NCBI GenBank assembly: GCA_964471755.1
Contig: CAYYJM010000063.1
Coordinates: forward strand, 1-25,388
Reading direction: 5' to 3'
Origin: CAYYJM01 sp964471755
GTDB lineage: Bacteria > Planctomycetota > Planctomycetia > Gemmatales > Gemmataceae
DNA length: 25,388 nt
Shown here: piece by piece, positions 7,122 to 14,816 of the stretch
Layout: each line of letters begins with the position of its first letter
How positions within the stretch are numbered: position 1 is the stretch's first letter
Position numbers and translations under genes: made by a program
The notes under the pieces: model-generated
The model's input: only the letters and a program-made list of their open reading frames with translations
Database searches by the model: none
What the model was told of the DNA's origin: nothing

Positions 7122-8431
7122 GCAGCCAACCCACGCCACCGGTCTATCGCCGTCAGCTCGTCGAGGCGGTCGTCGCCAGCACGGTCGGCACGACCATCGA
7201 GTGGTACGACTTCTTCCTCTACGGCTTCGCGGCGGCGCTCGTCTTTCCGAAGCTATTCTTCCCGGCGGACATGGACCCGTTCGTGGCCCAGATCCTGTCG
7301 TTCGGGACCTTCTCCGTCGGCTTCATCGCCCGGCCGCTGGGTGGGGCTGTGTTCGGCTGGCTCGGCGACCGCATCGGCCGGAAGGCGACGCTGGTCATCA
7401 CGCTACTGCTCATGGGCGTCAGCACGATCCTGATCGGCCTGATGCCGACGTTCGACCAGATCGGCATCGCGGCACCGATCCTGTTGACGGTGCTGCGATT
7501 CGGTCAAGGGCTTGGCGTCGGCGGCGAGTGGGGCGGAGCGGTCCTGCTCGCGGTCGAGTACGGCCATCGCGGCCGACGCGGCTTCCTGGGCAGCTGGCCG
7601 CAGACGGGCGTGCCGCTGGGATTGCTCCTCTCGACCGGAGCGCTCGGCCTGATGGAATGGCTCCTGCCGGAGGAGGCGTTCGTCGCCTGGGGCTGGCGGG
7701 TGCCGTTTCTGCTGAGTACCGTGCTGATCGCTCTGGGCTTCCTCATCCGGGCCCGGATCGATGAGACGCCGTTGTTCCGTCAGGCGCAGGACGCCGGCAA
7801 ACTGTCGAAGGCTCCGCTGCGCGAGACGCTCACGCTCTACTGGCGTGAGATCCTCCTGACGGCCGGGGCGCGCATGGGCGAGAACGCCGGCTTCTACCTG
7901 TTCACGACCTACGTCCTGGCGTACGTCACGGGCGTACTCGATATGCCGAAGAGCCTCGCTCTGTATGCCGTGTCCATCGCCGCGGCCCTCGAACTGATCG
8001 CCATGCCAGTGCTTGGCTGGCTGTCCGACATCTGGTCGCGCAAGGGCATCTTCATGACCGGCTGCGTGGCGTTGATGCTGCTCGCGTTCCCGTACTATGC
8101 CCTGCTGGAGACGCGCGATCCGACGCTGGTCGTCGTCGCGGTCGTGCTGTCGATTGTTCTCGGCCATGCCTTGATGGCGAGCGTGATGGGAGCGCTCTTC
8201 CCGGAGCTGTTCGCGACCCGGCTACGCTACACCGGGGCGTCGCTCGGCTATCAACTCGGGGCCCCGCTGGCCGGCGGTGTCGCGCCGTTGATCGCGGCGT
8301 CCCTGGTGCAGGCGTTTCCGGGCCAGTCCTGGCCGCTGGCGCTGTACGTCGTCTTCCTCGGAGCGGTGTCGCTGGCGAGCGTCTACTTCCTGGCCGAGAC
8401 ATCGCGGAAGGACATTGGCCAGGATGGGTGA
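7118..8431 (+). CDS. MFS transporter, metabolite:H+ symporter (MHS) family
   Basis: This 437-residue integral membrane protein has the MHS signature: GTTIEWYDFFLYGFAAALVF in the first helix, GDRIGRK (residues about 83-89) in the loop between helices 2 and 3, and RFGQGLGVGGEWGGAVLLAV near residues 127-147, with about twelve hydrophobic spans. Relatives (ProP, KgtP, ShiA, citrate carriers) import carboxylates, betaine or shikimate with protons. The start codon overlaps the CoA-transferase stop by 4 nt, so the pair probably imports an organic acid and activates it by CoA transfer; the identity of the acid is unknown. The TGA stop is followed in the same frame, without any gap, by a 70-codon stretch described separately. 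Confidence 0.93.
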   Translation: MSSQPTPPVYRRQLVEAVVASTVGTTIEWYDFFLYGFAAALVFPKLFFPADMDPFVAQILSFGTFSVGFIARPLGGAVFGWLGDRIGRKATLVITLLLMGVSTILIGLMPTFDQIGIAAPILLTVLRFGQGLGVGGEWGGAVLLAVEYGHRGRRGFLGSWPQTGVPLGLLLSTGALGLMEWLLPEEAFVAWGWRVPFLLSTVLIALGFLIRARIDETPLFRQAQDAGKLSKAPLRETLTLYWREILLTAGARMGENAGFYLFTTYVLAYVTGVLDMPKSLALYAVSIAAALELIAMPVLGWLSDIWSRKGIFMTGCVALMLLAFPYYALLETRDPTLVVVAVVLSIVLGHALMASVMGALFPELFATRLRYTGASLGYQLGAPLAGGVAPLIAASLVQAFPGQSWPLALYVVFLGAVSLASVYFLAETSRKDIGQDG

Positions 8432-8644
8432 GTGAAGCTGGCGTTCTCTCAGAACCTGCTCTACACTCCGGAGTCGAGGTCCCGATCCTCTGTCTTGGCA
8501 GGGCGGTACAGCTCGTTCGCGGAATATCGCAAACACTACGCGGCGGCGTGCGCCGAACTCGTCCGACGGCGTTTGCTGCTACCGGACGAGGCCGATCGGC
8601 TGATCGCGGGACGCGAGAAGGTGCGGGCGGTGTTCCCGAAGTAG
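8432..8644 (+). pseudogene. 70-codon remnant resembling the C-terminus of an alpha/beta hydrolase-domain protein
   Basis: A short frame starts at a GTG immediately after, and in the same frame as, the transporter TGA. Its central part, AGRYSSFAEYRKHYAAACAE followed by LVRRRLLLPDEADRLI, resembles the helical C-terminal end of the large alpha/beta hydrolase domain family (PF20091 type, pattern RYgs..aY...v..aa..Lv..rlLLpeDa). No catalytic region of such an enzyme is present upstream, where the transporter sits. It is therefore best read as a leftover of a deleted hydrolase gene, although a small functional protein translated by coupling cannot be excluded. It ends 6 nt from the stop of the convergent oxidoreductase gene. 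The family assignment is from memory of the motif only. Confidence 0.4.
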
Positions 8645-8650
8645 CGACCG

Positions 8651-9703
8651 TCAGACCACCGGCGTCGGCCTGCCATCCTCGCGGGCCGAGCGCAGGCAGG
8701 CGTCGAGAACCTGCTGCGTCTTCAGGGCGATGTCGCCCCAGTGCGGATCGACCTTTCCGCCGAGGACCAGGCCGGCGAACCTGCGAATCATGTTCGTCTC
8801 CTGCGAGTTCGGCGTCCCGTTGCTGTACTCGTGGACGGCGAAACGGCGCGGGTGAGCCTCCATGTTGAAGTCGCCGCCCTGGACGCGGAAGATCGGCGTG
8901 TTCACCTCGAAGGCAACCTCGCTGCCGAAGAACGGCAGGACGAAGTCCGGCACGGTCAGGTAACCGTGCGTGCCGCTGAGGACGGCCCACTGCTGATTCT
9001 CGGCTCGGAACGAACAGTAGAACGAGGCCGTCACCCCGTTCGGGTAGAACAGTTCGCCGCTGAAGTCGAGCGGCACGGCCACACCTCCGCCGGCCCCATG
9101 CCGGGCAAGAATCCGGCCCGTGACTCGCTCGGGGAGCTGCTCCTTCATGGCCCAGAGCGAGAAGCGGATGTTGTACCAGCCGAGATCGCCGAGGGCTCCG
9201 AGCGGCTCCAGATCGCTGGTGACGCGGATGTTGCCAGCGAGGAACTCGTCGGTCGCCTTGAAGCTGAACTGGCTGACGATGCGCAGAAGCGGGCCGATCG
9301 TCTGCGGGGTGTCCAGCGTCTGACGCAGAAGGTTGAGCCGACCACTGTGCATGAACATGACGCCGTCCATGAACTGGACGCCGGCCGAGCGGCAGGCATC
9401 GAGCATGGCCCGCACGTCAGCGGCCGTCAGGACCCATTCCTTGCGGACGCCCGTGGGGAGCGGAATGTAGACGGCGTCGATGTCCTTGCGAGCGAGCAGC
9501 TCCTCGTAGCTGCCGCACGCGGTCGGGGCTGGAGCGAAGGGAACGTCTCCCTGGCACTCGTCGATGAAGCGCTGGGCCTTCGCCCGATCACGGCTGGCGA
9601 CGGCGACGAGCGTCGCGTTGTCGGCATGGCGGATCGCCTTCCAGTTCTTGCGAGCGATGTTCGCCGTGCCGAGGATGCCCCAGCGGCAGAGTGGTTGTGC
9701 CAT
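8651..9703 (-). CDS. Gfo/Idh/MocA family oxidoreductase lacking the EKP motif
   Basis: The 350-residue protein opens with the Rossmann dinucleotide-binding motif WGILGTANIARKN (residues 8-20) and VAVASRDRAKAQ, then YEELLARKDIDAVYIPLPTG, as in NAD(P)-dependent sugar dehydrogenases of this family. The sequence then runs VRKEWVLTAADVRAMLDACR (86-105) directly into GVQFMDGVMFMHSGRL. In normal members a segment of about 17-20 residues containing the G.HV.CEKP catalytic/NAD-contact motif lies between the KEWV helix and the helix starting TAADV. That segment is missing in frame, so the protein may be inactive or altered. The C-terminal sheet domain (GDLGWYNIRFSLWAMKEQLP onward) is intact. It is last in the minus-strand catabolic cluster, after the TIM-barrel gene. 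An AGGAGA site lies 11 nt before the ATG. Confidence 0.88.
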   Translation of the reverse strand: MAQPLCRWGILGTANIARKNWKAIRHADNATLVAVASRDRAKAQRFIDECQGDVPFAPAPTACGSYEELLARKDIDAVYIPLPTGVRKEWVLTAADVRAMLDACRSAGVQFMDGVMFMHSGRLNLLRQTLDTPQTIGPLLRIVSQFSFKATDEFLAGNIRVTSDLEPLGALGDLGWYNIRFSLWAMKEQLPERVTGRILARHGAGGGVAVPLDFSGELFYPNGVTASFYCSFRAENQQWAVLSGTHGYLTVPDFVLPFFGSEVAFEVNTPIFRVQGGDFNMEAHPRRFAVHEYSNGTPNSQETNMIRRFAGLVLGGKVDPHWGDIALKTQQVLDACLRSAREDGRPTPVV

Positions 9704-9816
9704 GGTGTGACGATCTCCTGTCAGCGGATGGTCCCGGATGGAAAGGACATTGTAGGGAGGAACGAGGAACGATGACGACAGGGGGATTCATCGTCCCGCG
9801 TTTTGCTCGGTGTCCC

Positions 9817-10743
9817 TCACACGTCACAGAGACGAACCGCCTCGCGCAGGCCGGTGAGCGGATCACGCGTCGGGATGAATTCCTGACCGACGTAGCCGTC
9901 GTACTTCAGCTCGATGAGCTTGCGCAGGATCGGCGGATAGAGAATCTCCTGCCGGTCGTCCAGTTCGCCGCGACCGGGGTTGCCGGCCGTGTGGATGTGG
10001 CCGAGCAGGTCCTTGTTCTGCTCCAGACGGCGAATCACGTCGCCGTGCATCACCTGGACGTGGTAGATGTCGAAGAGGAGCTTGAGACGCGGCGAACCGA
10101 CGGCGCGGAGGATGCCGGCGACCCAGTCGAGATCGTCGCCCTGGTAGCCGGGATGCCCCTTCATCGGGTGGCTGGCATCGCGAGTGTTGAGGTGTTCCAC
10201 GCAGACGGTCACCTTGCGTTTCTCGGCGTGGGCGACCAGGGATTTCAGGCCCTTGACGCAGTTCGCGGCCGCCTCGTCGCGGGGGATCTCACCGCTCTTC
10301 GGATCGGTGGCATCGCGCCACTTGAAGCCGGTAAAGGCGATCACGGCCGGAAAGCCGGCGTCGGCCGTCGTGTCGATCATCTTCGTGCCGGCGGCGAGCA
10401 GTTGCTCGTGGTACTTCGGGTTGTTCCAGCCCTTGACGAAGGGCGGCCCCGCCATGCCGTTGCCAGCGATGGCACAGACCAGACCGTACTTCTTGAGCGT
10501 CGGCCAGTGGGACGGATCGATCAGCTCGACGGAGAGGCAGCCGAGATCGCGGGCGACCTGGCAGGTCTTCTCGGCGCTCCACTTGTCGCCGGTGGAGTTG
10601 AAGCACCAGAAGACGACCGACTGTTTGATGCGGCCCTGTGTCACGGCCCTGTCAGCGGCTTCGGTGGTCGTCCCGAGCAGGGCGGTTGTCCCGGCGGCGA
10701 CAGCGCCCTGAAGGAGACGACGGCGGTTCGGTGCGGGAGTCAT
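9817..10743 (-). CDS. Hydroxypyruvate isomerase-like TIM-barrel protein, Tat-type export signal
   Basis: From ATG 10743 (AAGGA site upstream) the protein has 308 residues. The N-terminus MTPAPNRRRLLQGAVAAGTT resembles a twin-arginine signal, as in many planctomycete members. The body is a xylose-isomerase-like TIM barrel close to hydroxypyruvate isomerase: CVEHLNTRD (Glu183), LLFDIYHVQVMHGD (Asp225), GHIHTAGNPGRGE and YDGYVGQEFIPT (Glu288), with the two Glu and the Asp at the expected metal/catalytic places. The usual Gln in the HIQ strand is His251 here. Such enzymes interconvert 2-keto and aldehyde/hydroxy sugars; an exported copy suggests processing of sugar derivatives in the periplasm. 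The start lies 35 nt after the sulfatase stop, so they are probably cotranscribed. A longer in-frame start at 10782 would overlap the sulfatase gene and hide the signal. Confidence 0.9.
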   Translation of the reverse strand: MTPAPNRRRLLQGAVAAGTTALLGTTTEAADRAVTQGRIKQSVVFWCFNSTGDKWSAEKTCQVARDLGCLSVELIDPSHWPTLKKYGLVCAIAGNGMAGPPFVKGWNNPKYHEQLLAAGTKMIDTTADAGFPAVIAFTGFKWRDATDPKSGEIPRDEAAANCVKGLKSLVAHAEKRKVTVCVEHLNTRDASHPMKGHPGYQGDDLDWVAGILRAVGSPRLKLLFDIYHVQVMHGDVIRRLEQNKDLLGHIHTAGNPGRGELDDRQEILYPPILRKLIELKYDGYVGQEFIPTRDPLTGLREAVRLCDV

Positions 10744-10778
10744 GGGATGGTCCTTTCGAGTAAGGGATGGCCGAGCGA

Positions 10779-12248
10779 TCATTGTTTGCCGGCCGGGCGA
10801 AGGCCGTTGCCCGTGCGTCGGGTCAGGGTGTCGCCGAGATCAGCGCGAGCCTTCTCGGCCAGCGCCTGAAGACGCTTCACCACGTCGGGATGTTGCTCGG
10901 CGACGTTCTTCGTCTCGCCGATGTCTTCCTTCAGGTTGTAGAGCGACAGGCCGATCTGTTCGATCCGGTAGCCATGTCGGCTGGCGATGCCTTCGAGGCC
11001 CGAGAGTCGGATGGAATCGGGCTTGAGGTTGCTGAAGTTGGCCGGCTTGCCATCCCGGCCCGGTTCACCGGCGACTTCCAGGTACGGATGCGGGAAGTGC
11101 AGCTTCCAGTCACCCGAACGAACCGCCTGGAGTTGCTCGCCGGCGTAGTAGTAGAAGGCCTCGTGCGGCGTCTTCGCTCCGGGTTCGCCGGTCAGGAGCG
11201 GGGCGATGTCCTTGCCGTCGATCCGGTGGGCAGAGAGTTTCCCGCCGATCAGTTTCGCGATGGTCGGCAGCAGATCCATCGTCGTGGCCAACTCGTCGCA
11301 GGTCGTGCCGGCGGGAATCATGCCCGGCCAGCGCAGGATGCACGGGACGCGAATGCCGCCCTCGAAGGTCGTCAACTTGCCCTCGCGCAGCGGCTTCGAG
11401 ATGCCGGCGTTGGTGCCGTAGGAGAGGAACGGGCCATTGTCGTTGGTGAAGATCACCAGTGTCCGCTCGTCGAGGCCGTGCTTCTTGAGCGTCGCCAGAA
11501 TCTTGCCGACGGACCAGTCGATCTCCTCGATCACGTCGCCGTAGAGGCCACGCTTCGACTGGCCCTTGAACTTCGGCGAGGCGAAGATCGGCACGTGCGG
11601 CATGATGGACGGGACGTAGAGGAAGAACGGCTTGTCGCGGTTCTTCTCGATGAAGCCGACGGCCCGCTCGGTGAGTCGTCGCGTGAACTCGGCCTGGTCG
11701 ATGTCCCGGGCGACAACCCGGTCGCCGTCGAACCAGGGCAGCGGCGGCATGTCACGGACGATGGGATGGTACTTGCTGTTGTCGTTGGAGTACGGGATGC
11801 CGAGGTAATCGTCGAAGCCGTGTCGAGACGGCAGGAACTTCGGTGGCAGGCCGAGGTGCCATTTCCCGTAGATGGCAGTGGCGTAGCCGCGTGCCTTGCA
11901 CATCTCGGAGAGGAGCAGTTCGTTCTCGTTGATGCCGGCGGTGCTGGTGTGATTCAGGGCACCGAACAGACCGATGCGATTGGGATAGCAGCCGGTCAGC
12001 AGGGCGGCCCGCGACGCGGTGCAGACGGCCTGACCGACGTAGAAACTCGTGAAGCGCCGGCCTTCGCGGGCCAGGCGGTCGAGGTTCGGCGTGCGGATGT
12101 CCTTCGCGCCGAAAGGGCCGATGTCGGAATAGCCCATGTCGTCGGTGAGGAACAGCACCACGTTCGGTGGCCGGGCCGGATCGGCGGCGCGGACCATGGC
12201 GGAGCAGAGACAGAGCAGTGTCATCAGGCAGAGAAGGAAGGGTCGCAT
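10779..12248 (-). CDS. Type I sulfatase (formylglycine-dependent), secreted
   Basis: The 489-residue protein has a signal peptide (MRPFLLCLMTLLCLCSAMVR) and the alkaline-phosphatase-fold sulfatase layout. NVVLFLTDDMGYSD carries metal ligands Asp36-Asp37; the CTASRAALLTG motif has Cys76 for conversion to formylglycine; YGKWHLG supplies Lys129 and His131; PHVPIFASPKF has His218; and TNDNGP gives Asp270-Asn271. All key residues are present, so the enzyme should be active if an FGE maturase exists elsewhere in the genome. It hydrolyses sulfate esters, presumably on sulfated polysaccharides; the target glycan cannot be told. It precedes the TIM-barrel and Gfo/Idh/MocA-like genes and follows an esterase gene after a palindromic spacer, fitting a polysaccharide-processing cluster. 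Confidence 0.95.
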   Translation of the reverse strand: MRPFLLCLMTLLCLCSAMVRAADPARPPNVVLFLTDDMGYSDIGPFGAKDIRTPNLDRLAREGRRFTSFYVGQAVCTASRAALLTGCYPNRIGLFGALNHTSTAGINENELLLSEMCKARGYATAIYGKWHLGLPPKFLPSRHGFDDYLGIPYSNDNSKYHPIVRDMPPLPWFDGDRVVARDIDQAEFTRRLTERAVGFIEKNRDKPFFLYVPSIMPHVPIFASPKFKGQSKRGLYGDVIEEIDWSVGKILATLKKHGLDERTLVIFTNDNGPFLSYGTNAGISKPLREGKLTTFEGGIRVPCILRWPGMIPAGTTCDELATTMDLLPTIAKLIGGKLSAHRIDGKDIAPLLTGEPGAKTPHEAFYYYAGEQLQAVRSGDWKLHFPHPYLEVAGEPGRDGKPANFSNLKPDSIRLSGLEGIASRHGYRIEQIGLSLYNLKEDIGETKNVAEQHPDVVKRLQALAEKARADLGDTLTRRTGNGLRPAGKQ

Positions 12249-12295
12249 CGGCGATCTCGGGTTGGGTAGGTCCGCCGAGCCGAGGCGGACCTCTT

Positions 12296-12361
12296 CATTT
12301 AGCCGCCGGCTTGCCGGCGGTGCTTTGGGACGAAGACCGCCGGCAAGCCGGCGGCTAAATG
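12296..12361. repeat. Perfect 26-bp inverted repeat between esterase and sulfatase genes
   Basis: Arms 12296-12321 and 12336-12361 are exact reverse complements (CATTTAGCCGCCGGCTTGCC and its complement) around a 14-nt loop. The GCCGGC core is itself palindromic. It lies between the stop of the esterase gene (12396) and the start of the sulfatase gene (12248), both on the minus strand, where a folded transcript could attenuate downstream expression. There is no T-tract, so it is not a classical terminator and looks like a REP-type repeat. Confidence 0.8.
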
Positions 12362-12395
12362 GGGTGCCGCTCGGCTCACGGCACCCGCGTTCAAC

Positions 12396-13328
12396 TCAGC
12401 GCGACGCCCCCGGCTTCTCCCGGTTGAGATCCTTGCCGTTGGCCGGGATCTCGATCGTCGGCTTGCCGGTCAGGTAGCCGAGCGACTGGAGGAACTCGTC
12501 GGCCTTGCGGGTGGTCGTCTCCAGCCAGGGCGTGCGATTGAAGAAACTGTGCGGCATCTCCGGAGCGGTCCACAGCTCGGCCCGGTTGGCCAGGTCCTTC
12601 GACTTGCTCACGAACTCCCGGCCGCCGGCGATCAGGCGATCAGCGGTGCCGAAGAAGAGGATCGCCGGCGGCGTGCCCTTCTTCAGGAAGGCGTTCGGCC
12701 AGAAGGCCGCGGCGATGTCCTTGCCGCTGGCGTCCTTGACGACGTGCCCCTTGACGCTCAGGGCCGGGTTGTACAGCACCAGGGCGTTCGGCTTGCACGA
12801 CACCTTGAGGTCGTCATCCTTTGCGTCGAAGCCGTCGAGCAGAGCCGTCGCGGCGGCGAGGTGGCCGCCGGCCGAGCCGCCCGAGGCGATGATCTTGTCC
12901 GGGTCGATGCCGAGCTTGTCGGCGTTGGCGCGGACCCAGCGGATGGCACTCTTCGCATCCTCGACGCACTTCTCCGGCGTCGTCTTGTGCTTCGACAGAA
13001 TGCGGTAGTCGGCCGAGACGGCGACGATGCCGCGACTGGCGAAGTATTCCGACTGCGGCACGAACTGCCGGTACGAGCCGTTCCTCCAGCCGCCGCCGAA
13101 AAAGAAGACGATGACCGGTCGCCGGTCGGTCGCCTTCCAGCCGGCCGGCAGACAGACGTGCAGCACCAGCTCGCCCTCGGGCGTCTTCTTGAAGACGTGT
13201 TCGACCTTCTGAACGTTGGCGTCCGTCAGCTTCGGAAGGGCCTTCTCCTTCTTCTGCTGCGCGGAGACGGGAGCCGTCGCGAGTGACGCCAGGAGAACGA
13301 GCAGACCGACAGACAGCAGGATTCTCAT
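12396..13328 (-). CDS. Secreted alpha/beta hydrolase, BD-FAE/acetyl-esterase-like
   Basis: A 310-residue protein with a clear signal peptide (MRILLSVGLLVLLASLATAP, cleavage near SAQQ). The hydrolase core shows the oxyanion-hole segment VIVFFFGGGWRNGS (residues 73-84), the nucleophile elbow ASGGSAGGH with Ser152, an acid at Asp230 (FGTADRLI) and His260 (EMPHSFF), the complete triad of the BD-FAE/carbohydrate-esterase type. These enzymes remove acetyl or feruloyl groups from plant or algal polysaccharides; the exact substrate is unknown. It lies 27 nt after the ABM gene and before the sulfatase, supporting joint action on decorated polysaccharides. A separate long frame on the opposite strand is a shadow of this GC-rich gene. 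Confidence 0.93.
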   Translation of the reverse strand: MRILLSVGLLVLLASLATAPVSAQQKKEKALPKLTDANVQKVEHVFKKTPEGELVLHVCLPAGWKATDRRPVIVFFFGGGWRNGSYRQFVPQSEYFASRGIVAVSADYRILSKHKTTPEKCVEDAKSAIRWVRANADKLGIDPDKIIASGGSAGGHLAAATALLDGFDAKDDDLKVSCKPNALVLYNPALSVKGHVVKDASGKDIAAAFWPNAFLKKGTPPAILFFGTADRLIAGGREFVSKSKDLANRAELWTAPEMPHSFFNRTPWLETTTRKADEFLQSLGYLTGKPTIEIPANGKDLNREKPGASR

Positions 13329-13355
13329 CGGGATACCCTCGCAATGAAGCGGAAA

Positions 13356-13670
13356 TCAGGATGCGGCCGGCTCCAGGATTTGCAGGCCGACGCGGACCAC
13401 GAGGTCCTTGACGCGGGTGCGATACTCGATCATGTGCGGAGCGGCGAGATGCGCCTTGAGGGCGGCGAGACTCTCCCACTTCTCGATGATGAGGACGACA
13501 TCGTCGCGGACGGGGCCTTGCACGCTGATGCCAGAATCGATGTCGATGGCGGGGCCGTACTCGATGCAGCCAACCTCGGCCCGGACAGGGCCGAGAATGC
13601 GGGCGACCTCGGCCAGGAACGCTTTCCGCTGGCCCGGTGCGAGTTCGATGGTCGCGATGACGTGGATCAT
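13356..13670 (-). CDS. Antibiotic biosynthesis monooxygenase (ABM) domain protein, YgiN-like
   Basis: The 104-residue single-domain protein has the dimeric ferredoxin-like ABM fold pattern: IHVIATIELAPGQRKAFLAE, then VRAEVGCIEYG, the central strand VLIIEKWESLAALKAHLAAP and the closing HMIEYRTRVKDLV. Length and motif order match quinol monooxygenase YgiN and related small ABM proteins, which oxidise quinol-like or polycyclic aromatics or act as heme/aldehyde-handling enzymes. The IDIDSGISVQGP segment is longer than in some relatives. It lacks a signal peptide. The gene stands 27 nt before the esterase gene and is probably cotranscribed with it; the metabolic link is not evident. Confidence 0.9.
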   Translation of the reverse strand: MIHVIATIELAPGQRKAFLAEVARILGPVRAEVGCIEYGPAIDIDSGISVQGPVRDDVVLIIEKWESLAALKAHLAAPHMIEYRTRVKDLVVRVGLQILEPAAS

Positions 13671-13780
13671 GAGAGCGGCCTTTCCCGGTGGTAGTTCTGA
13701 ATGGGGCCTACTCTACACAGCGGAGAGGCGGTGGGGAACCAGGAAATCCGGCTGACATCGTGGTCGGTGAGGCAAAGGAA

Positions 13781-13802
13781 GGACGGCCCGAGAGAGCCGT
13801 CC
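13781..13802 (-). terminator. Hairpin terminator candidate downstream of the OB-fold lipoprotein gene
   Basis: A 7-bp stem GGACGGC/GCCGTCC with an 8-nt loop lies 31 nt after the lipoprotein stop, read on the minus strand. It is followed on that strand by the pyrimidine-rich TTCCTTTGCCTC. This would separate the lipoprotein transcript from the ABM-esterase-sulfatase genes. Confidence 0.45.
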
Positions 13803-13832
13803 CATGATCGAAACGAATCAGCCGATCCGAGG

Positions 13833-14585
13833 TCACTTCGGCGCAGCGATCAGCTCAGAGGTGAACAACCCGACCGCTTCCTTATCCGAGGTAGTCAGCG
13901 CGTTGATTTCGCCGATTACTTCGATCTTCTGGCCGGGCTTGAACGCGGTGTTCCGCTCGTCGGCGACGAATGAAGCGGTCACGCGTGGCGTCTTGGTCTT
14001 CGTCTTGAGCAGCACCGAGCCCGCCTTGGCCTCGTTCAGATCGACCTTGACGATCTCGCCCGACAGCTTCACCCACTTGTTCTCATACTTCTTGGCCGCC
14101 GCGTCGTGGTCCTTGGCAAACTCGGCGGCCAGGGAGTCGGCCGTGAACGTCGGCGGCTTGTCCCCCTCGACCTTGATGATCTCGACGTCGAGCAGGTTCG
14201 GCCCAGGGTATTCCGGGTGGGCCCGGCCCTTGATCGTGACCGTCTGCCCCGGCACGGCGAGCTTGCCGGGGTAACGCTCCGTCGTGATGCCCGTCGTGAA
14301 GGCGAAGGAGAGGGCATTCATCGGCTCTCCCGCGAGCAGGATCACCGGATCGCCGCCGGCATTCGTGCCGACCGATTTGAGCAGGCCGGTCACCTCGACC
14401 GTCTTGCCCTTGTACTTGGCGTGAGCGGCCTTGCTGTCCTTCTTGAACTCCGCGACGAAGTCGGGAGCCGACACCTTGAACTCGGCCTCGCCGAGCGGCT
14501 TGCCGGCGTTGTTGGGGCTGGAACTACAGCCGGCCAGGATGGTGGCCAGAGTGAACAGACCGACGAAACGGACTACGAATCGCAC
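13833..14585 (-). CDS. Lipoprotein with two tandem OB-fold (tRNA_anti-like) domains
   Basis: The start is GTG 14585, chosen because an AAGGAG site lies 8 nt upstream and the next residues form a lipoprotein signal (RFVVRFVGLFTLATILAGC, lipobox Cys20). The 250-residue protein has two repeats of the same unit: AEFKKDSKAAHAKYKGKTVE followed by VTGLLKSV (about 38-66), and AAEFAKDHDAAAKKYENKWV followed by KLSGEIVKV (about 134-163). Each is a helix leading into a beta barrel, the pattern of OB-fold tRNA_anti-like lipoproteins (PF12869 type). The function of these envelope OB-folds is unknown. A longer upstream ATG (14735) would add 50 residues without lipoprotein logic. It is divergent from the DUF6807 gene. 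Confidence 0.87.
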   Translation of the reverse strand: MRFVVRFVGLFTLATILAGCSSSPNNAGKPLGEAEFKVSAPDFVAEFKKDSKAAHAKYKGKTVEVTGLLKSVGTNAGGDPVILLAGEPMNALSFAFTTGITTERYPGKLAVPGQTVTIKGRAHPEYPGPNLLDVEIIKVEGDKPPTFTADSLAAEFAKDHDAAAKKYENKWVKLSGEIVKVDLNEAKAGSVLLKTKTKTPRVTASFVADERNTAFKPGQKIEVIGEINALTTSDKEAVGLFTSELIAAPK

Positions 14586-14816
14586 AGGAACATCTCCTTG
14601 GGGGATCGGGGGGGAATTCGCGACATCGCGGTTACCGCTCTTTGTGGCCGACCCCTGCGGGCACATGATAGCCGGTCGGCATTGGTTCGCCCATCGCGGT
14701 GGGGAGATGGTCCGGCGTGTCGGACCGCCCGACATCGAAAGGCCGGGCCGAGCCCGCCCGTGCCGAGTACAACACGAAGCAGGTGCCGGAATCCCACCGT
14801 TTCACGAGATCCATCG
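14586..14816. other. Divergent intergenic region with a small inverted repeat
   Basis: The 231-nt gap separates the minus-strand lipoprotein gene from the plus-strand DUF6807 gene and must contain both promoters. A perfect GGTCCG/CGGACC inverted repeat spaced by 6 nt (14709-14726) could be an operator or a small hairpin. No clear -35/-10 pair or GG-N10-GC element was found. Confidence 0.3.

Noticed and set aside
5841..7139. 432-codon frame opposite the CoA-transferase
   Set aside because: Antisense shadow; the plus-strand protein has Asp169 and all class III motifs.
10767..12269. 500-codon frame opposite the sulfatase gene
   Set aside because: It is the mirror of a high-GC coding strand; the sulfatase frame has every catalytic motif, the opposite frame has none.
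14106..14816. Upstream extension of the DUF6807 frame
   Set aside because: It is antisense to the OB-fold lipoprotein gene; the signal peptide begins at 14817.
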